This document shows, one piece after another, positions 50,568 to 58,513 of a stretch of 64,000 nucleotides of DNA; position 1 is the stretch's first letter, and the number at the start of each line of letters is the position of its first letter. This stretch comes from Acidobacteriota bacterium (lineage in GTDB: Bacteria; Acidobacteriota; Terriglobia; Acidiferrales; UBA7541), in the NCBI GenBank assembly GCA_003224235.1, contig QHYU01000141.1, positions 1-64,000 of the forward strand. Direction: 5' to 3'. Under the pieces are notes generated by a model that was not told the origin of the DNA, ran no database searches, and saw nothing but the letters and a program-made list of their open reading frames with translations. The position numbers and the translations under genes are program-made.

Positions 50568-51367
50568 CGTTTTGTTCCGATTCCCACAAGAAAGAAGCCG
50601 TATCGATGGCCGTAGGCGGCAAACAACCTCCGCGGCAAGAGCTGCTGAAACAGCCAGGCCACAAACGCCAGAGCCTTGAATCCGGTGTATCCACCAAACG
50701 AAAGATGCGGCGCAAAACCCTCGACCCGAACATCGGTAAGGCCGGCTTCTTCCATCCGTTGTCGGAGTTCTTCGCTGGTGAACGCCTTCTCCGGCGGCAC
50801 GGAAGGGTCCATTGCAGATAGCTTGGCAATCCGAGTGCGGTACAGGTGGTTCTTTTGATTTGGCACGAACACCATGACCTTGCCTCCGACTTTCGTCGCC
50901 TTCGCGAGGAGGCGGAGAATCTCCACCCGCTCCGCGTCCTCGAACCAATGCTCGAGAACACCTTCGTTGAAGGTGACGTCGAAGCAGTTCTCGAAGGCGA
51001 GGTCTTCGAAGCCCGCCTGAACGAAGTGAACCCTCGAGACCAACTCGGGATGGTTTACTGACAATCGTTCGACCACCCTCTTCGCGCTGGCGAGCGCGCG
51101 CGGCGAATAGTCCAGCAGAGTCACCTGGCACCCTACTAGAAGAGCTTCAGCGATTCCTGATTTGCCGATTCCGCAACCTGCTTGTAGCAAGGTCGTTCCT
51201 TCGCCAATCCCGAGGCTGGAAAACCACTTGCGTCGCAGGTTGTTATAGGTCCATGGCCCACGCTTCAGAATCCAACGGACTGCTTCCTGCACGCCCTGTT
51301 CCTCAACCGTTCGGGGAATACTTTCGTAGTGTGCGGCCCACAATTGCTTGACATCGGTTATCGCCAT
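50564..51367 (-). CDS. class I SAM-dependent methyltransferase
   Basis: The 267-residue protein has TTLLQAGCGIGKSGIAEALL with LLDYSPRALASAKRVVERL, the acidic motif, and a post-core NEGVLEHWFEDAERVEILRLLAKA. The region KVMVFVPNQKNHLYRTRIAKL and the hydrophobic FVAWLFQQLLPRRLF tail resemble methyltransferases of EPS clusters. It is coupled to the glycosyltransferase after it. AGGAG lies 10 bases before the ATG. It is the third methyltransferase in this cluster. Confidence 0.83.
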   Translation of the reverse strand: MAITDVKQLWAAHYESIPRTVEEQGVQEAVRWILKRGPWTYNNLRRKWFSSLGIGEGTTLLQAGCGIGKSGIAEALLVGCQVTLLDYSPRALASAKRVVERLSVNHPELVSRVHFVQAGFEDLAFENCFDVTFNEGVLEHWFEDAERVEILRLLAKATKVGGKVMVFVPNQKNHLYRTRIAKLSAMDPSVPPEKAFTSEELRQRMEEAGLTDVRVEGFAPHLSFGGYTGFKALAFVAWLFQQLLPRRLFAAYGHRYGFFLVGIGTKR

Positions 51368-51414
51368 CTCGCTGTTCTCCTACCTCGACAGAGTCAGCCA
51401 TGAAGGCCGGCACC

Positions 51415-53031
51415 CTAGGTCCGGCCGAGGACAAAATCGTGTAACTTGCTTGCAATATTTCTTCCTTGCCAGAACAGGTAGTCTCGCCCCTCGATAACCT
51501 CCGGGATCTCCCATCCCAGCGCGACGCCGAAGAAAACTCCGCAGAAGGTGCCGCTGCCAACGGCCAGCCCTTCGGCAGCCGCAAACCCGACAGAAAAATC
51601 CCGCGAGCCGCCGACACCCAGCGAGAGCACCGCGACCCGTTGCGCCAGCCAGGCCGACAGCAGGGCAAGCAGAAAGATCCGAACGGCAAACAGGACTAAT
51701 GGCCCCAGGCTCAAGGCCCGGTACCGCAGCGACAGCCAGAGAGCCAAGCCACCGGCGATAAGCCACACCAGCGAGCTGTAAAACAGTGCCAACCGGTCAG
51801 CGCCAGAAGAAACCGTGAGGACCGGCGCGAAGAGCGTCAGAAGAAGTGCAGTGGCCAACTGATAGCAGGCGGGGATCCACGTGTTCTGCGCCGCGTAAGT
51901 GATTTTTTCCATGTACGCCAACGCAACCGCTGCCGGTGCACCGATCACCAAGAGCCCAAACAGCCGCGCAACCGTTTCAGATGCTTCGGCCGAAAAAGCC
52001 CCCCGCTCGAACAGCAGCACGACCACCTGACTGCGCAAGGCGTAGAGCAAGCAGGCGAGCGGGATGGCAATGAAAAGTGCCATGCGCATTGCCCGCATGC
52101 AAATCCCGCGAAACTCTTCGCCGGGAAGCGACTGATGCGTCTCCGCAAAACGTGGAAACAGCACTATGGCCAGAGCCAGCGGCGCCACTGAGACCACCAG
52201 GCACAACTTCCAGGCATAGCCGAACAGCGCGAGGCTCCCCGGGGGCAGTTCTGAAAGAACCCGATTGATCACGATTGCCGCCCATTGCCCCAGCAACACG
52301 GTTCCCAGCAGCGGCAAAGCCAGCGTCAACATCCTGCGCACACCGGGGTGCGTCGGATCGAGCTTCCAGGGGAACAAGGCCCCCGCCTGGCGCACGAGCG
52401 GAATGCACTTGACCAAGTACAGCATGGCGCTTATAACCGCGGAGATCATCACACCGAGGACGAGGCTGGCGGCTCCGAGCGTCCTTCCCAGGCTCAGAAT
52501 CGATAGCACGATCGCCACGTTTCCTGCCAACTGAGTCGCTGGAGGCAGCCAAAAAACTCTGTGCGCGTACAGCACCCCCGCCGCCACTCCGTTCCAAACC
52601 AGCAGGGAAGCGGCGGGCACGAACCAGCGGACGAACACAGCAGCCGTCTCCCTGGCCTCTCCCGCCAGTCCTGGGGCAAGAAGACCAACGATGGGTTCTG
52701 GATGGAAAAACACTAAAACAGAAAACAGGATTGCCGGAACCAAGAGGAGATTAGCTACCGAGAGCGCTACGTGCCACGCCTCCTTCTCCTGCCCACGCCC
52801 CCGATATTCGGCGAACACCGGAACCACCGCGTGGGGCAGGATTTGAATCACAAACAACTGCTGGCCAAACACTAAAAGCAGCATCCCAATCCGAAACGCA
52901 TCGACGGTAGGCGAAGCACCGAATCGCCAAGCCAAAGCGATCTCCACGGCCAGCCCCGCCAGCGGGCTCAGTACCGCCAGCCCGCTCAGGGTAGCGGCAG
53001 CGCGCGCTGTCGCGTAGTGATTCCTGCTCAT
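51415..53031 (-). CDS. MurJ/MviN-type lipid-linked oligosaccharide flippase
   Basis: This 538-residue MOP-superfamily membrane protein (about 13-14 segments) matches MurJ: the start AATLSGLAVLSPLAGLAVEIALAWRFGAS, the amphipathic TVDAFRIGMLLLVFG, and later FSAEASETVARLFGLLVIGAPAAVALAYMEKITYAAQNTW. Within this cluster it most likely flips the completed EPS repeat on its lipid, as no Wzx gene is seen. Its start overlaps the gmhB stop (53028-53031). Confidence 0.85.
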   Translation of the reverse strand: MSRNHYATARAAATLSGLAVLSPLAGLAVEIALAWRFGASPTVDAFRIGMLLLVFGQQLFVIQILPHAVVPVFAEYRGRGQEKEAWHVALSVANLLLVPAILFSVLVFFHPEPIVGLLAPGLAGEARETAAVFVRWFVPAASLLVWNGVAAGVLYAHRVFWLPPATQLAGNVAIVLSILSLGRTLGAASLVLGVMISAVISAMLYLVKCIPLVRQAGALFPWKLDPTHPGVRRMLTLALPLLGTVLLGQWAAIVINRVLSELPPGSLALFGYAWKLCLVVSVAPLALAIVLFPRFAETHQSLPGEEFRGICMRAMRMALFIAIPLACLLYALRSQVVVLLFERGAFSAEASETVARLFGLLVIGAPAAVALAYMEKITYAAQNTWIPACYQLATALLLTLFAPVLTVSSGADRLALFYSSLVWLIAGGLALWLSLRYRALSLGPLVLFAVRIFLLALLSAWLAQRVAVLSLGVGGSRDFSVGFAAAEGLAVGSGTFCGVFFGVALGWEIPEVIEGRDYLFWQGRNIASKLHDFVLGRT

Positions 53032-53657
53032 AGCTCGATTGCGTTATCCGCCCCGCGTGCCAACGCCGCCGCGGTACCCTTGGGTTTTGGTGCCCGCCCT
53101 TGGCTGCCAGCGCGCGTTTCGCGGCGCCTTTCCAGCTCCCCCAGAATAATTTCTGCGGCCGCAGGGAGATCCGGCACCATAAAATCCGCCGCCACTCCAA
53201 CTGGGACACCCAGCGTCGCGGCGACCTGAATCGTCGCGCAGCCCGCCGCCTTGCCCGCCGCAATATCTTTCCAGGTGTCACCGACCAGGAATGACGTCTC
53301 GAGATGAATGTTCCAATCCAAGCTGGCGCGGCGGAGCAACCCAGGATTCGGCTTCCGGCAGGTACAGCCGTTACGATCGTCGTGTGGGCAGGCGTAGATG
53401 GCATCAATGGGAACGGCTTTGAGCAAACGGTCATGCATGCGCTCGAGCTCGGCCGGAGCCAGCGCACCGCGGGCCAGATCGGGCTGGTTGGTCACCACAA
53501 TCACCAACAGCGAAGCGCGCTGCAAGGCTGCCACCGCGGGGCGCACTCCCGGCAGCAGCGCAAACTCTGCCAGCCTGCGCGGCGACACGCTTTGGCCATC
53601 GCGCGCGACCAGCCGGTTCAGCACGCCGTCCCTATCGAGGAACACGGCCCGCCGCAT
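53028..53657 (-). CDS. gmhB: D-glycero-D-manno-heptose 1,7-bisphosphate 7-phosphatase
   Basis: This HAD-superfamily phosphatase removes the 7-phosphate from heptose 1,7-bisphosphate. It has 209 residues, with the nucleophile motif VFLDRDGVLNRLV, VVTNQPDLARG, the zinc-type cysteine/His loop (YACPHDDRNGCTCRKPNPGLL) and SFLVGDTWKDIAAGKAAGC. The last 25 or so residues (SQGRAPKPKGTAAALARGADNAIEL) are a variable tail. It overlaps gmhA by 26 bases and the flippase by four. Confidence 0.9.
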   Translation of the reverse strand: MRRAVFLDRDGVLNRLVARDGQSVSPRRLAEFALLPGVRPAVAALQRASLLVIVVTNQPDLARGALAPAELERMHDRLLKAVPIDAIYACPHDDRNGCTCRKPNPGLLRRASLDWNIHLETSFLVGDTWKDIAAGKAAGCATIQVAATLGVPVGVAADFMVPDLPAAAEIILGELERRRETRAGSQGRAPKPKGTAAALARGADNAIEL

Positions 53658-54273
53658 GAGTAGCCTTCTGCTCCGCGCTGGCGCGAATCCGGTCGGCCAG
53701 GCAAAACGTCACCAAGTGATGGAGCACAACGTGGAACGATTCCACGTGCGGCGTGGTGTTGTAGGGCACCACCACGCAGACATCGGCCAGGTCCTTCATC
53801 GCGCCGCCGTCGAACCCCGAAAAGCCTAAGGCATAGCCGCCGCGGTCCCGGGCATACTGCATGGCACGGAGCAGGTTCTGCGACCACAGCCCAGCTTTGT
53901 CGCGCCCGCTGCCGCCGTGCACGCTGATGCCGACCACAACGTCACCAGCGTGGAACAGCGATTTCAACTGCTCGACGTATACGTTTTCCCAGCCATCGTC
54001 GTTGGTCAGCGCGCTCAGCAAGGGAATGTTATCCACCAAGCTCATCGCACGCAGCCGGGGCTGGTTCGGGACAATCGTGCACTTGCATAGGTCCGCCGCG
54101 AGGTGGGAGGCTGTACCCGCCGAGCCACCGTTCCCGCAGGTGAAGATCGTGTTGCCACGCTGCCAAGCGCCCCAGACCATCTCAACCGCGCGGCCAATGG
54201 CTTCCCGATCGATGGTCTCGGCAATTTTCTTGATACCGTCGAGATAACCCTCGATCCAGCCCTGGTTCACCAT
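53632..54273 (-). CDS. gmhA: sedoheptulose 7-phosphate isomerase
   Basis: The SIS-domain enzyme turns sedoheptulose 7-phosphate into D-glycero-D-manno-heptose 7-phosphate, the first heptose step. The 213 residues show FTCGNGGSAGTASHLAADL, the phosphate-binding ISVHGGSGRDKAGLW (where typical members have ISTSGNSxN) and HVVLHHLVTFC. GGGGAG precedes the ATG at 54273. The first 90 or so bases overlap the end of the Gfo/Idh gene in another frame. The altered serine loop (HGGSGRD) puts it in a divergent GmhA branch. Confidence 0.88.
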   Translation of the reverse strand: MVNQGWIEGYLDGIKKIAETIDREAIGRAVEMVWGAWQRGNTIFTCGNGGSAGTASHLAADLCKCTIVPNQPRLRAMSLVDNIPLLSALTNDDGWENVYVEQLKSLFHAGDVVVGISVHGGSGRDKAGLWSQNLLRAMQYARDRGGYALGFSGFDGGAMKDLADVCVVVPYNTTPHVESFHVVLHHLVTFCLADRIRASAEQKATHAAGRVPR

Positions 54274-55297
54274 GCTCCCCTCCGGTCAGTGAAACTGCAC
54301 ACCGCTTCTCTGCGGATTCATATGCCGCAGCGACCAGCCGCAGCGCTTGCCAGCCATCAAACCCGTCCGCCAGCGGTTGGCGATCTTCGCGCAGGGCCGA
54401 AACAAACTCCTCCCACTCGCGGGCCCAGGAACCGTCATCGCCGTCGTATTCGATCAGCTCCTCGGCCGGGGGGCCGAACGTTGCTGCGCGGTGTCCAACC
54501 ACCAGGCGTTCCCGGCCGTAATGTCCGCCCAAGCCTTCGACGATCAGGTAACCCTGCTCGCCAAAAACCTCGAACGAGAAAAGGTTCTTCCACTGCGTCC
54601 AACTGGCGTGCAGGCTGGCCACCTGCCCATCGGCTGTGCGCAGGGTGCAGAACGCGTTGTCTTCCACCGGCGTGTGCCAGAACGAGCTTCCCAACACCGC
54701 AAACACCTCGCTGAATTCACCGAGAAACCAGCGAAACAAATCCAAAGCGTGAATACCCTGGTCGAGCAGCTCGCCGCCGCCACTCTGAGCGCGGTTGGCG
54801 CGCCACTCCTGCTCATAGCCGGCGCGGCCGCCGTGGCCGTAGCGGCAGCGGAGAAACATCAGCCGGCCGATGCAGCCGGTTCGGGCCAGCGCGTGCGCTT
54901 CCCGCAGCGCCGGGTGGTGTCGGTGATTGAAGCCGGTTTTGAGCTTCGCGCCATTGCGCGCCGCGGCCGCAACCAAGCGTTCCGCCTCCGCCGCGGTGAT
55001 TGCCAGCGGCTTCTCGCACAGTACGTGCTTCCGCGCTTCGAGCGCTACAAGGCTGATGGGAGCAAGCCAGTTGTGCGGGGTGGCCACAACGACGGCATCG
55101 ATGTCCCGCGCGGTGACCAACGCTTCCCAGTTGGTGCCCGCGCGACACCCGTACGCCTGGGCCAGTGTCTCGGCGCGCTCGTGATCCTGGTCCACAATTG
55201 CCACCAGCCGCGTTTGCGAGCAGTGCGCCATCGCGCGGGCGCGCTTTGCTCCCATGCGCCCGGCCCCGACAATTCCCACTCGCAACACCGCGTTCAC
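54182..55297 (-). CDS. Gfo/Idh/MocA-family oxidoreductase
   Basis: The 371-residue NAD(P)-dependent sugar oxidoreductase has the Rossmann start VGIVGAGRMGAKRARAM, the EKPL motif in HVLCEKPLAITAAEAE and the catalytic region SGGGELLDQGIHALDLFRWFLGEFSE, with the Asp/His pair. The substrate is probably a nucleotide- or phospho-sugar of the EPS pathway. The normal C-terminus (LRLVAAAYESAEKRCAVSL) is followed by about 35 more residues that overlap gmhA by 92 bases in another frame. A frameshift or lost stop near 54290 may explain that tail. Confidence 0.87.
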   Translation of the reverse strand: MNAVLRVGIVGAGRMGAKRARAMAHCSQTRLVAIVDQDHERAETLAQAYGCRAGTNWEALVTARDIDAVVVATPHNWLAPISLVALEARKHVLCEKPLAITAAEAERLVAAAARNGAKLKTGFNHRHHPALREAHALARTGCIGRLMFLRCRYGHGGRAGYEQEWRANRAQSGGGELLDQGIHALDLFRWFLGEFSEVFAVLGSSFWHTPVEDNAFCTLRTADGQVASLHASWTQWKNLFSFEVFGEQGYLIVEGLGGHYGRERLVVGHRAATFGPPAEELIEYDGDDGSWAREWEEFVSALREDRQPLADGFDGWQALRLVAAAYESAEKRCAVSLTGGEHGEPGLDRGLSRRYQENCRDHRSGSHWPRG

Positions 55298-56145
55298 CTG
55301 CGAACCTCCGCGAACTGCCGCCCGTCGATGCGCCGGAGTGTGAACATTGCCGAGCGCTTGAGTTCTTGTGCCTGGTTGGGCAGCGACTTCCAGTCATCCC
55401 AAACGGCGCTGATGAGCCGGCCGGTGATCCCAGCGGCCGCTGGCGAGGCCAAAAAAACCGCCAGTTCGGCAGCCAGTTCGGGCGGGGTGCCGCCATTGGC
55501 TTTTTGCTCCAGCGCCTTGGCGTAAAATTCTTTGCCTGCCCGATCCTGCGCCGCGAGAATCTGGTCGAGCAGACGCGTGTTCACCGCGCCCGGCGCAATC
55601 GCGTTGATGCGCACGCCGGAGTCTTTTACCTCTTCGGCCACGGTTTCGGTAAGACGTACCACCGCTGCCTTTGAAGCGCTATAAGCGCTGAAGCGGGGAA
55701 AAGGCGCCACCGCGCCTCCCCCCGAAAAATTGATGACCACTCCTTTGCCGCGCGCGAGCATGTGCGGCAGGCAGGCATGCATGCAAAACACCGCGCCCAG
55801 CAGATTGATCTGCACCGCCTGCACCCATTCTTCCAGGTCGTTCTCGACTAGCGGACCGATGGGCCCGTAGATGCCCGCCGCATTGACCAAGACATCGATC
55901 CGGCCGAACTTCTCCAGCGCAGCGGCCATGATCCGTTCCACTTCCGACCGCCGGGATACATCCCCGCTCAGGGCAACCGACGTCACTCCCAGCGCCGCGG
56001 TCTGTCGGGCCACCTGCTCGATCTCTGCCTGCGTGCGCGAGAGCAACACCAAGTTGGACCCCGCACGCGCAAAGGCATGCGCAATGGCCTCGCCAATCCC
56101 GCGGCCCGCGCCAGTAATCACAGCGGTCTCGCAGTCGAGTCTCAT
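55294..56145 (-). CDS. short-chain dehydrogenase/reductase
   Basis: The 283-residue classical SDR has the cofactor motif TGAGRGIGEAI, NAAGIYGP, the catalytic Ser in INFSGGGA, and Tyr-x3-Lys in SAYSASKAAVVRL, then NAIAPGAVNTR. A few extra residues close the chain. In this sugar cluster it may reduce or oxidise a keto group of a modified heptose, together with the flanking oxidoreductases; no substrate can be fixed. Both ends overlap neighbours by four bases, as in the rest of the operon. Confidence 0.86.
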   Translation of the reverse strand: MRLDCETAVITGAGRGIGEAIAHAFARAGSNLVLLSRTQAEIEQVARQTAALGVTSVALSGDVSRRSEVERIMAAALEKFGRIDVLVNAAGIYGPIGPLVENDLEEWVQAVQINLLGAVFCMHACLPHMLARGKGVVINFSGGGAVAPFPRFSAYSASKAAVVRLTETVAEEVKDSGVRINAIAPGAVNTRLLDQILAAQDRAGKEFYAKALEQKANGGTPPELAAELAVFLASPAAAGITGRLISAVWDDWKSLPNQAQELKRSAMFTLRRIDGRQFAEVRR

Positions 56146-57476
56146 TGCGCTACTCCTACTGCATTACGTTCCTCAAACTGGTCGGGGATGCCGACCCCGC
56201 TATACTGGAACCCAGCGCGGCGCGCCGCGCGGTCGTCGAGGCAGTTGTGCGCATCAATTAGCACACCCTGTCGCATCGCTCGGCGTAGCCGAGTCAGGTC
56301 TAGCTTCTGGAACTCTGGCCAGGGCGTCATGATCACCATTGCGTCCGCAGACTCCGCGGCTTGGTAGGCATCAGCACACAGCGTGATTCCGTGAGTCTCT
56401 GGCCGCGGTTGGGTCACGCATGGATCAAAGGCCTGCACGTGCGCGCCGGCTGACAGCAGCAGACGAGCCAGCTCGATCGCATGCGAGCGGCGCAGGGTGT
56501 TTGTGCCGGGTTTGTAGGTGAGGCCCAGCAGACCCACGCAGATTCCTTGCAAGCCGCCGCAGGCGCGGCGAATTTTCTCGCGCAACGCGGGCAGGCGTTC
56601 CGCATTCACCGCCAGGGTGGCGTCCAGTTGCAGGGTTTTCCGACCAGACCGCTCGCCCAGGTGCCGCAGCGATTGAACGTCTCGTCCCAAGGTGCCGCCA
56701 CTGAAGCCGGGCCCCGGGCTCAGAAAAGCGCGCGGGCCGATTCGCCGATCGTGCCGCAACGCGCGAACCACATCCCGCACATCAGCGCCGCAAGTTTCGG
56801 CCAGGCTGGCCAGTTCGTTTACAAAACTGATCGAAGTGGCCAAGTACGCATTGAGCGCATGCTTGGTCATCTCTGCGCTGCGGATGCTCATGGTTAGGCA
56901 GGGCGCGGCCACGCCGGAGTAAAGCCCCAGCAGGCGTTCCGCAGCGGCAGGGTCGTCGGCACCCACGAGCAGAAAATCGGGCTGGAGAAAGGTTTCCAGA
57001 GCCTCGCCCAGGCGCAAATTTTCGGGGTGGTAGACAAGGCTGAAGGAAAGCTGCGGCGCTCGGGCGCACAGTTGTTCGGCCAGTTCATGGCACGTTCCCA
57101 CGGGCACCTGGCTCATCACCACAATCTCTACGGCACCGCGCGCTTCGGCAATGGCCTCAAACGCCGCGAGGATGGGCGACAAATCACTCTGATCTTTTTC
57201 GCTGACCGGCGTATCGAAGGTGATAAAGATGAAGTCCGCTCCCGCGAAGGCTTCCTGGCAAGAGGGGAGAAAATCCAAGCGGCCGTTCCCCATCTGCTCG
57301 TCAATCAGTTCGGCCAGCCCCGGCTCGTACACCGGCAGGACCCCGCGCAGCAGACTGCCGAGCGTTCCGGCATCGAAATCGGTGGCGCGCACGGTGTGGC
57401 CGAGCCGGGCCAGCGACGCTGCAGCCACACATCCGAGATGCCACAGCCCCACGACCGCTATGCGTGCGCATGCCAT
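56142..57476 (-). CDS. UDP-glucose/GDP-mannose dehydrogenase-like protein lacking the catalytic Cys
   Basis: The 444-residue protein has all three parts of the family: the NAD domain (VVGLWHLGCVAAASLARLGH), the central helix (AEMTKHALNAYLATSISFVNELA, with Lys205 and Asn209) and the UDP-binding domain (LLGLTYKPGTNTLRRSHAIEL). The active-site motif, usually GGxCxxKD, reads GGTLGRD: Leu263 stands where the thioester-forming Cys should be and Arg265 replaces Lys. The normal four-electron oxidation to a uronic acid is then not expected. It may stop at an aldehyde, act in the reverse direction, or be a scaffold. It sits between the heptose kinase and an SDR, and overlaps hddA-like by 19 bases. Confidence 0.85.
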   Translation of the reverse strand: MACARIAVVGLWHLGCVAAASLARLGHTVRATDFDAGTLGSLLRGVLPVYEPGLAELIDEQMGNGRLDFLPSCQEAFAGADFIFITFDTPVSEKDQSDLSPILAAFEAIAEARGAVEIVVMSQVPVGTCHELAEQLCARAPQLSFSLVYHPENLRLGEALETFLQPDFLLVGADDPAAAERLLGLYSGVAAPCLTMSIRSAEMTKHALNAYLATSISFVNELASLAETCGADVRDVVRALRHDRRIGPRAFLSPGPGFSGGTLGRDVQSLRHLGERSGRKTLQLDATLAVNAERLPALREKIRRACGGLQGICVGLLGLTYKPGTNTLRRSHAIELARLLLSAGAHVQAFDPCVTQPRPETHGITLCADAYQAAESADAMVIMTPWPEFQKLDLTRLRRAMRQGVLIDAHNCLDDRAARRAGFQYSGVGIPDQFEERNAVGVAQ

Positions 57477-58495
57477 GCCAGACTCCTCTGCCCATGCACC
57501 GTGCCGTCGGTCAGGTTTGCCATGACCTTGGTGCCTTCGAAATCAAACCGGTAGCGCATTTCCCGCAGCCCGGCGGCACACAGGGCTCTGCGCAACTGGT
57601 GGTGCCGGGTCTCGGCATAAAATACGAAGAATCCTCCGCCGCCGGCTCCGGAGATCTTTCCGCCCAGCGCTCCGTTTTGTTTGGCGAGTTCATAGAGCTG
57701 GTCGAAGCGCGGATTGGTAACCCGCGCGGAAAGTTTTTTCTTGGCTTGCCAATGCTTGTCGAGCGCCAAGCCAAAATCGGTCAGGTTGCCCCGCTCGATC
57801 ATTTCCAGGATCTGGTAGCCCATCTCTTTGATCGCGTGCAGGCTGTCAACCACCGCGTGCTGCGACGTGGACACGCCGCGGCTTTGCTCGGAGAGAATGT
57901 CGAGGCTGGAACGCTCGGTGCCGGTATAAAAAACCAGCAGGTTGCGCTGCAGCTCGTCCACAACGGAATCAGAGACATCGGCGGTGGTAACCTCGACGGC
58001 GCCATCGCGAGCGATTTCCAGCACCGTCAGCCCGCCGAACGCCGCCAGGTACTGGTCCTGCTTGCCGATCGGCTTGCGGAGAATCTCGATCTCCAACCGG
58101 CAGGCTTCCTCAGCCAGTTCTTGGAATCCGACCGGCTGGCGTTTCATGGTGTGCAAGGCGTTGAGCAAACCCACCGCATAGCAGCTCGAGGAACCCAGCC
58201 CAGTCCCGGCCGGCACATCCGCCATCGAGACAATCTCCAGGCCGCGTTCCATCCCGATCAGGCGCATTGCTTCCCGCGCAATCTCGTGCTTCAACTGGTC
58301 CCGGTGGCTGACCAGTTCCGACTGCGTGTACTTCACGCGGACGAGATCATCGACAATGGGGCGGTTGACGCTGATGAACATGTATTTGTCCAGCGCCGCG
58401 GCAAAGATGAACCCGCCGTACTGCGAGTAATACGCCGGCAGGTCGGTGCCGCCACCGCCCAACGTGATTCGAAATGGAGTGCGGGTGATGATCAT
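57458..58495 (-). CDS. hddA: D-glycero-D-manno-heptose 7-phosphate kinase-like GHMP kinase
   Basis: This 345-residue GHMP kinase probably phosphorylates heptose 7-phosphate at C1. Motif 1 is TRTPFRITLGGGGTDLPAYY, motif 2 is DVPAGTGLGSSSCYAVGLLNAL and motif 3 is GALGGKISGAGGGGFFVFY. The IGKQDQYLAAFGG segment is typical of the HddA/FkP kinase group. Close cousins act on fucose, so fucokinase-like activity is an alternative, but gmhA and gmhB in the same operon favour the heptose. GGAGG lies near the ATG at 58495. Confidence 0.82.
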   Translation of the reverse strand: MIITRTPFRITLGGGGTDLPAYYSQYGGFIFAAALDKYMFISVNRPIVDDLVRVKYTQSELVSHRDQLKHEIAREAMRLIGMERGLEIVSMADVPAGTGLGSSSCYAVGLLNALHTMKRQPVGFQELAEEACRLEIEILRKPIGKQDQYLAAFGGLTVLEIARDGAVEVTTADVSDSVVDELQRNLLVFYTGTERSSLDILSEQSRGVSTSQHAVVDSLHAIKEMGYQILEMIERGNLTDFGLALDKHWQAKKKLSARVTNPRFDQLYELAKQNGALGGKISGAGGGGFFVFYAETRHHQLRRALCAAGLREMRYRFDFEGTKVMANLTDGTVHGQRSLAWHAHA

Positions 58496-58513
58496 CTGCC
58501 TCAGCCTCCTGGT

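Noticed and set aside
50570-51131. N-terminal extension of the GT4 protein at 49.3 kb
   Set aside because: The frame is open upstream to 51131, but this part overlaps the methyltransferase gene and is Arg-rich nonsense; the ATGA junction at 50564-50567 marks the true start.
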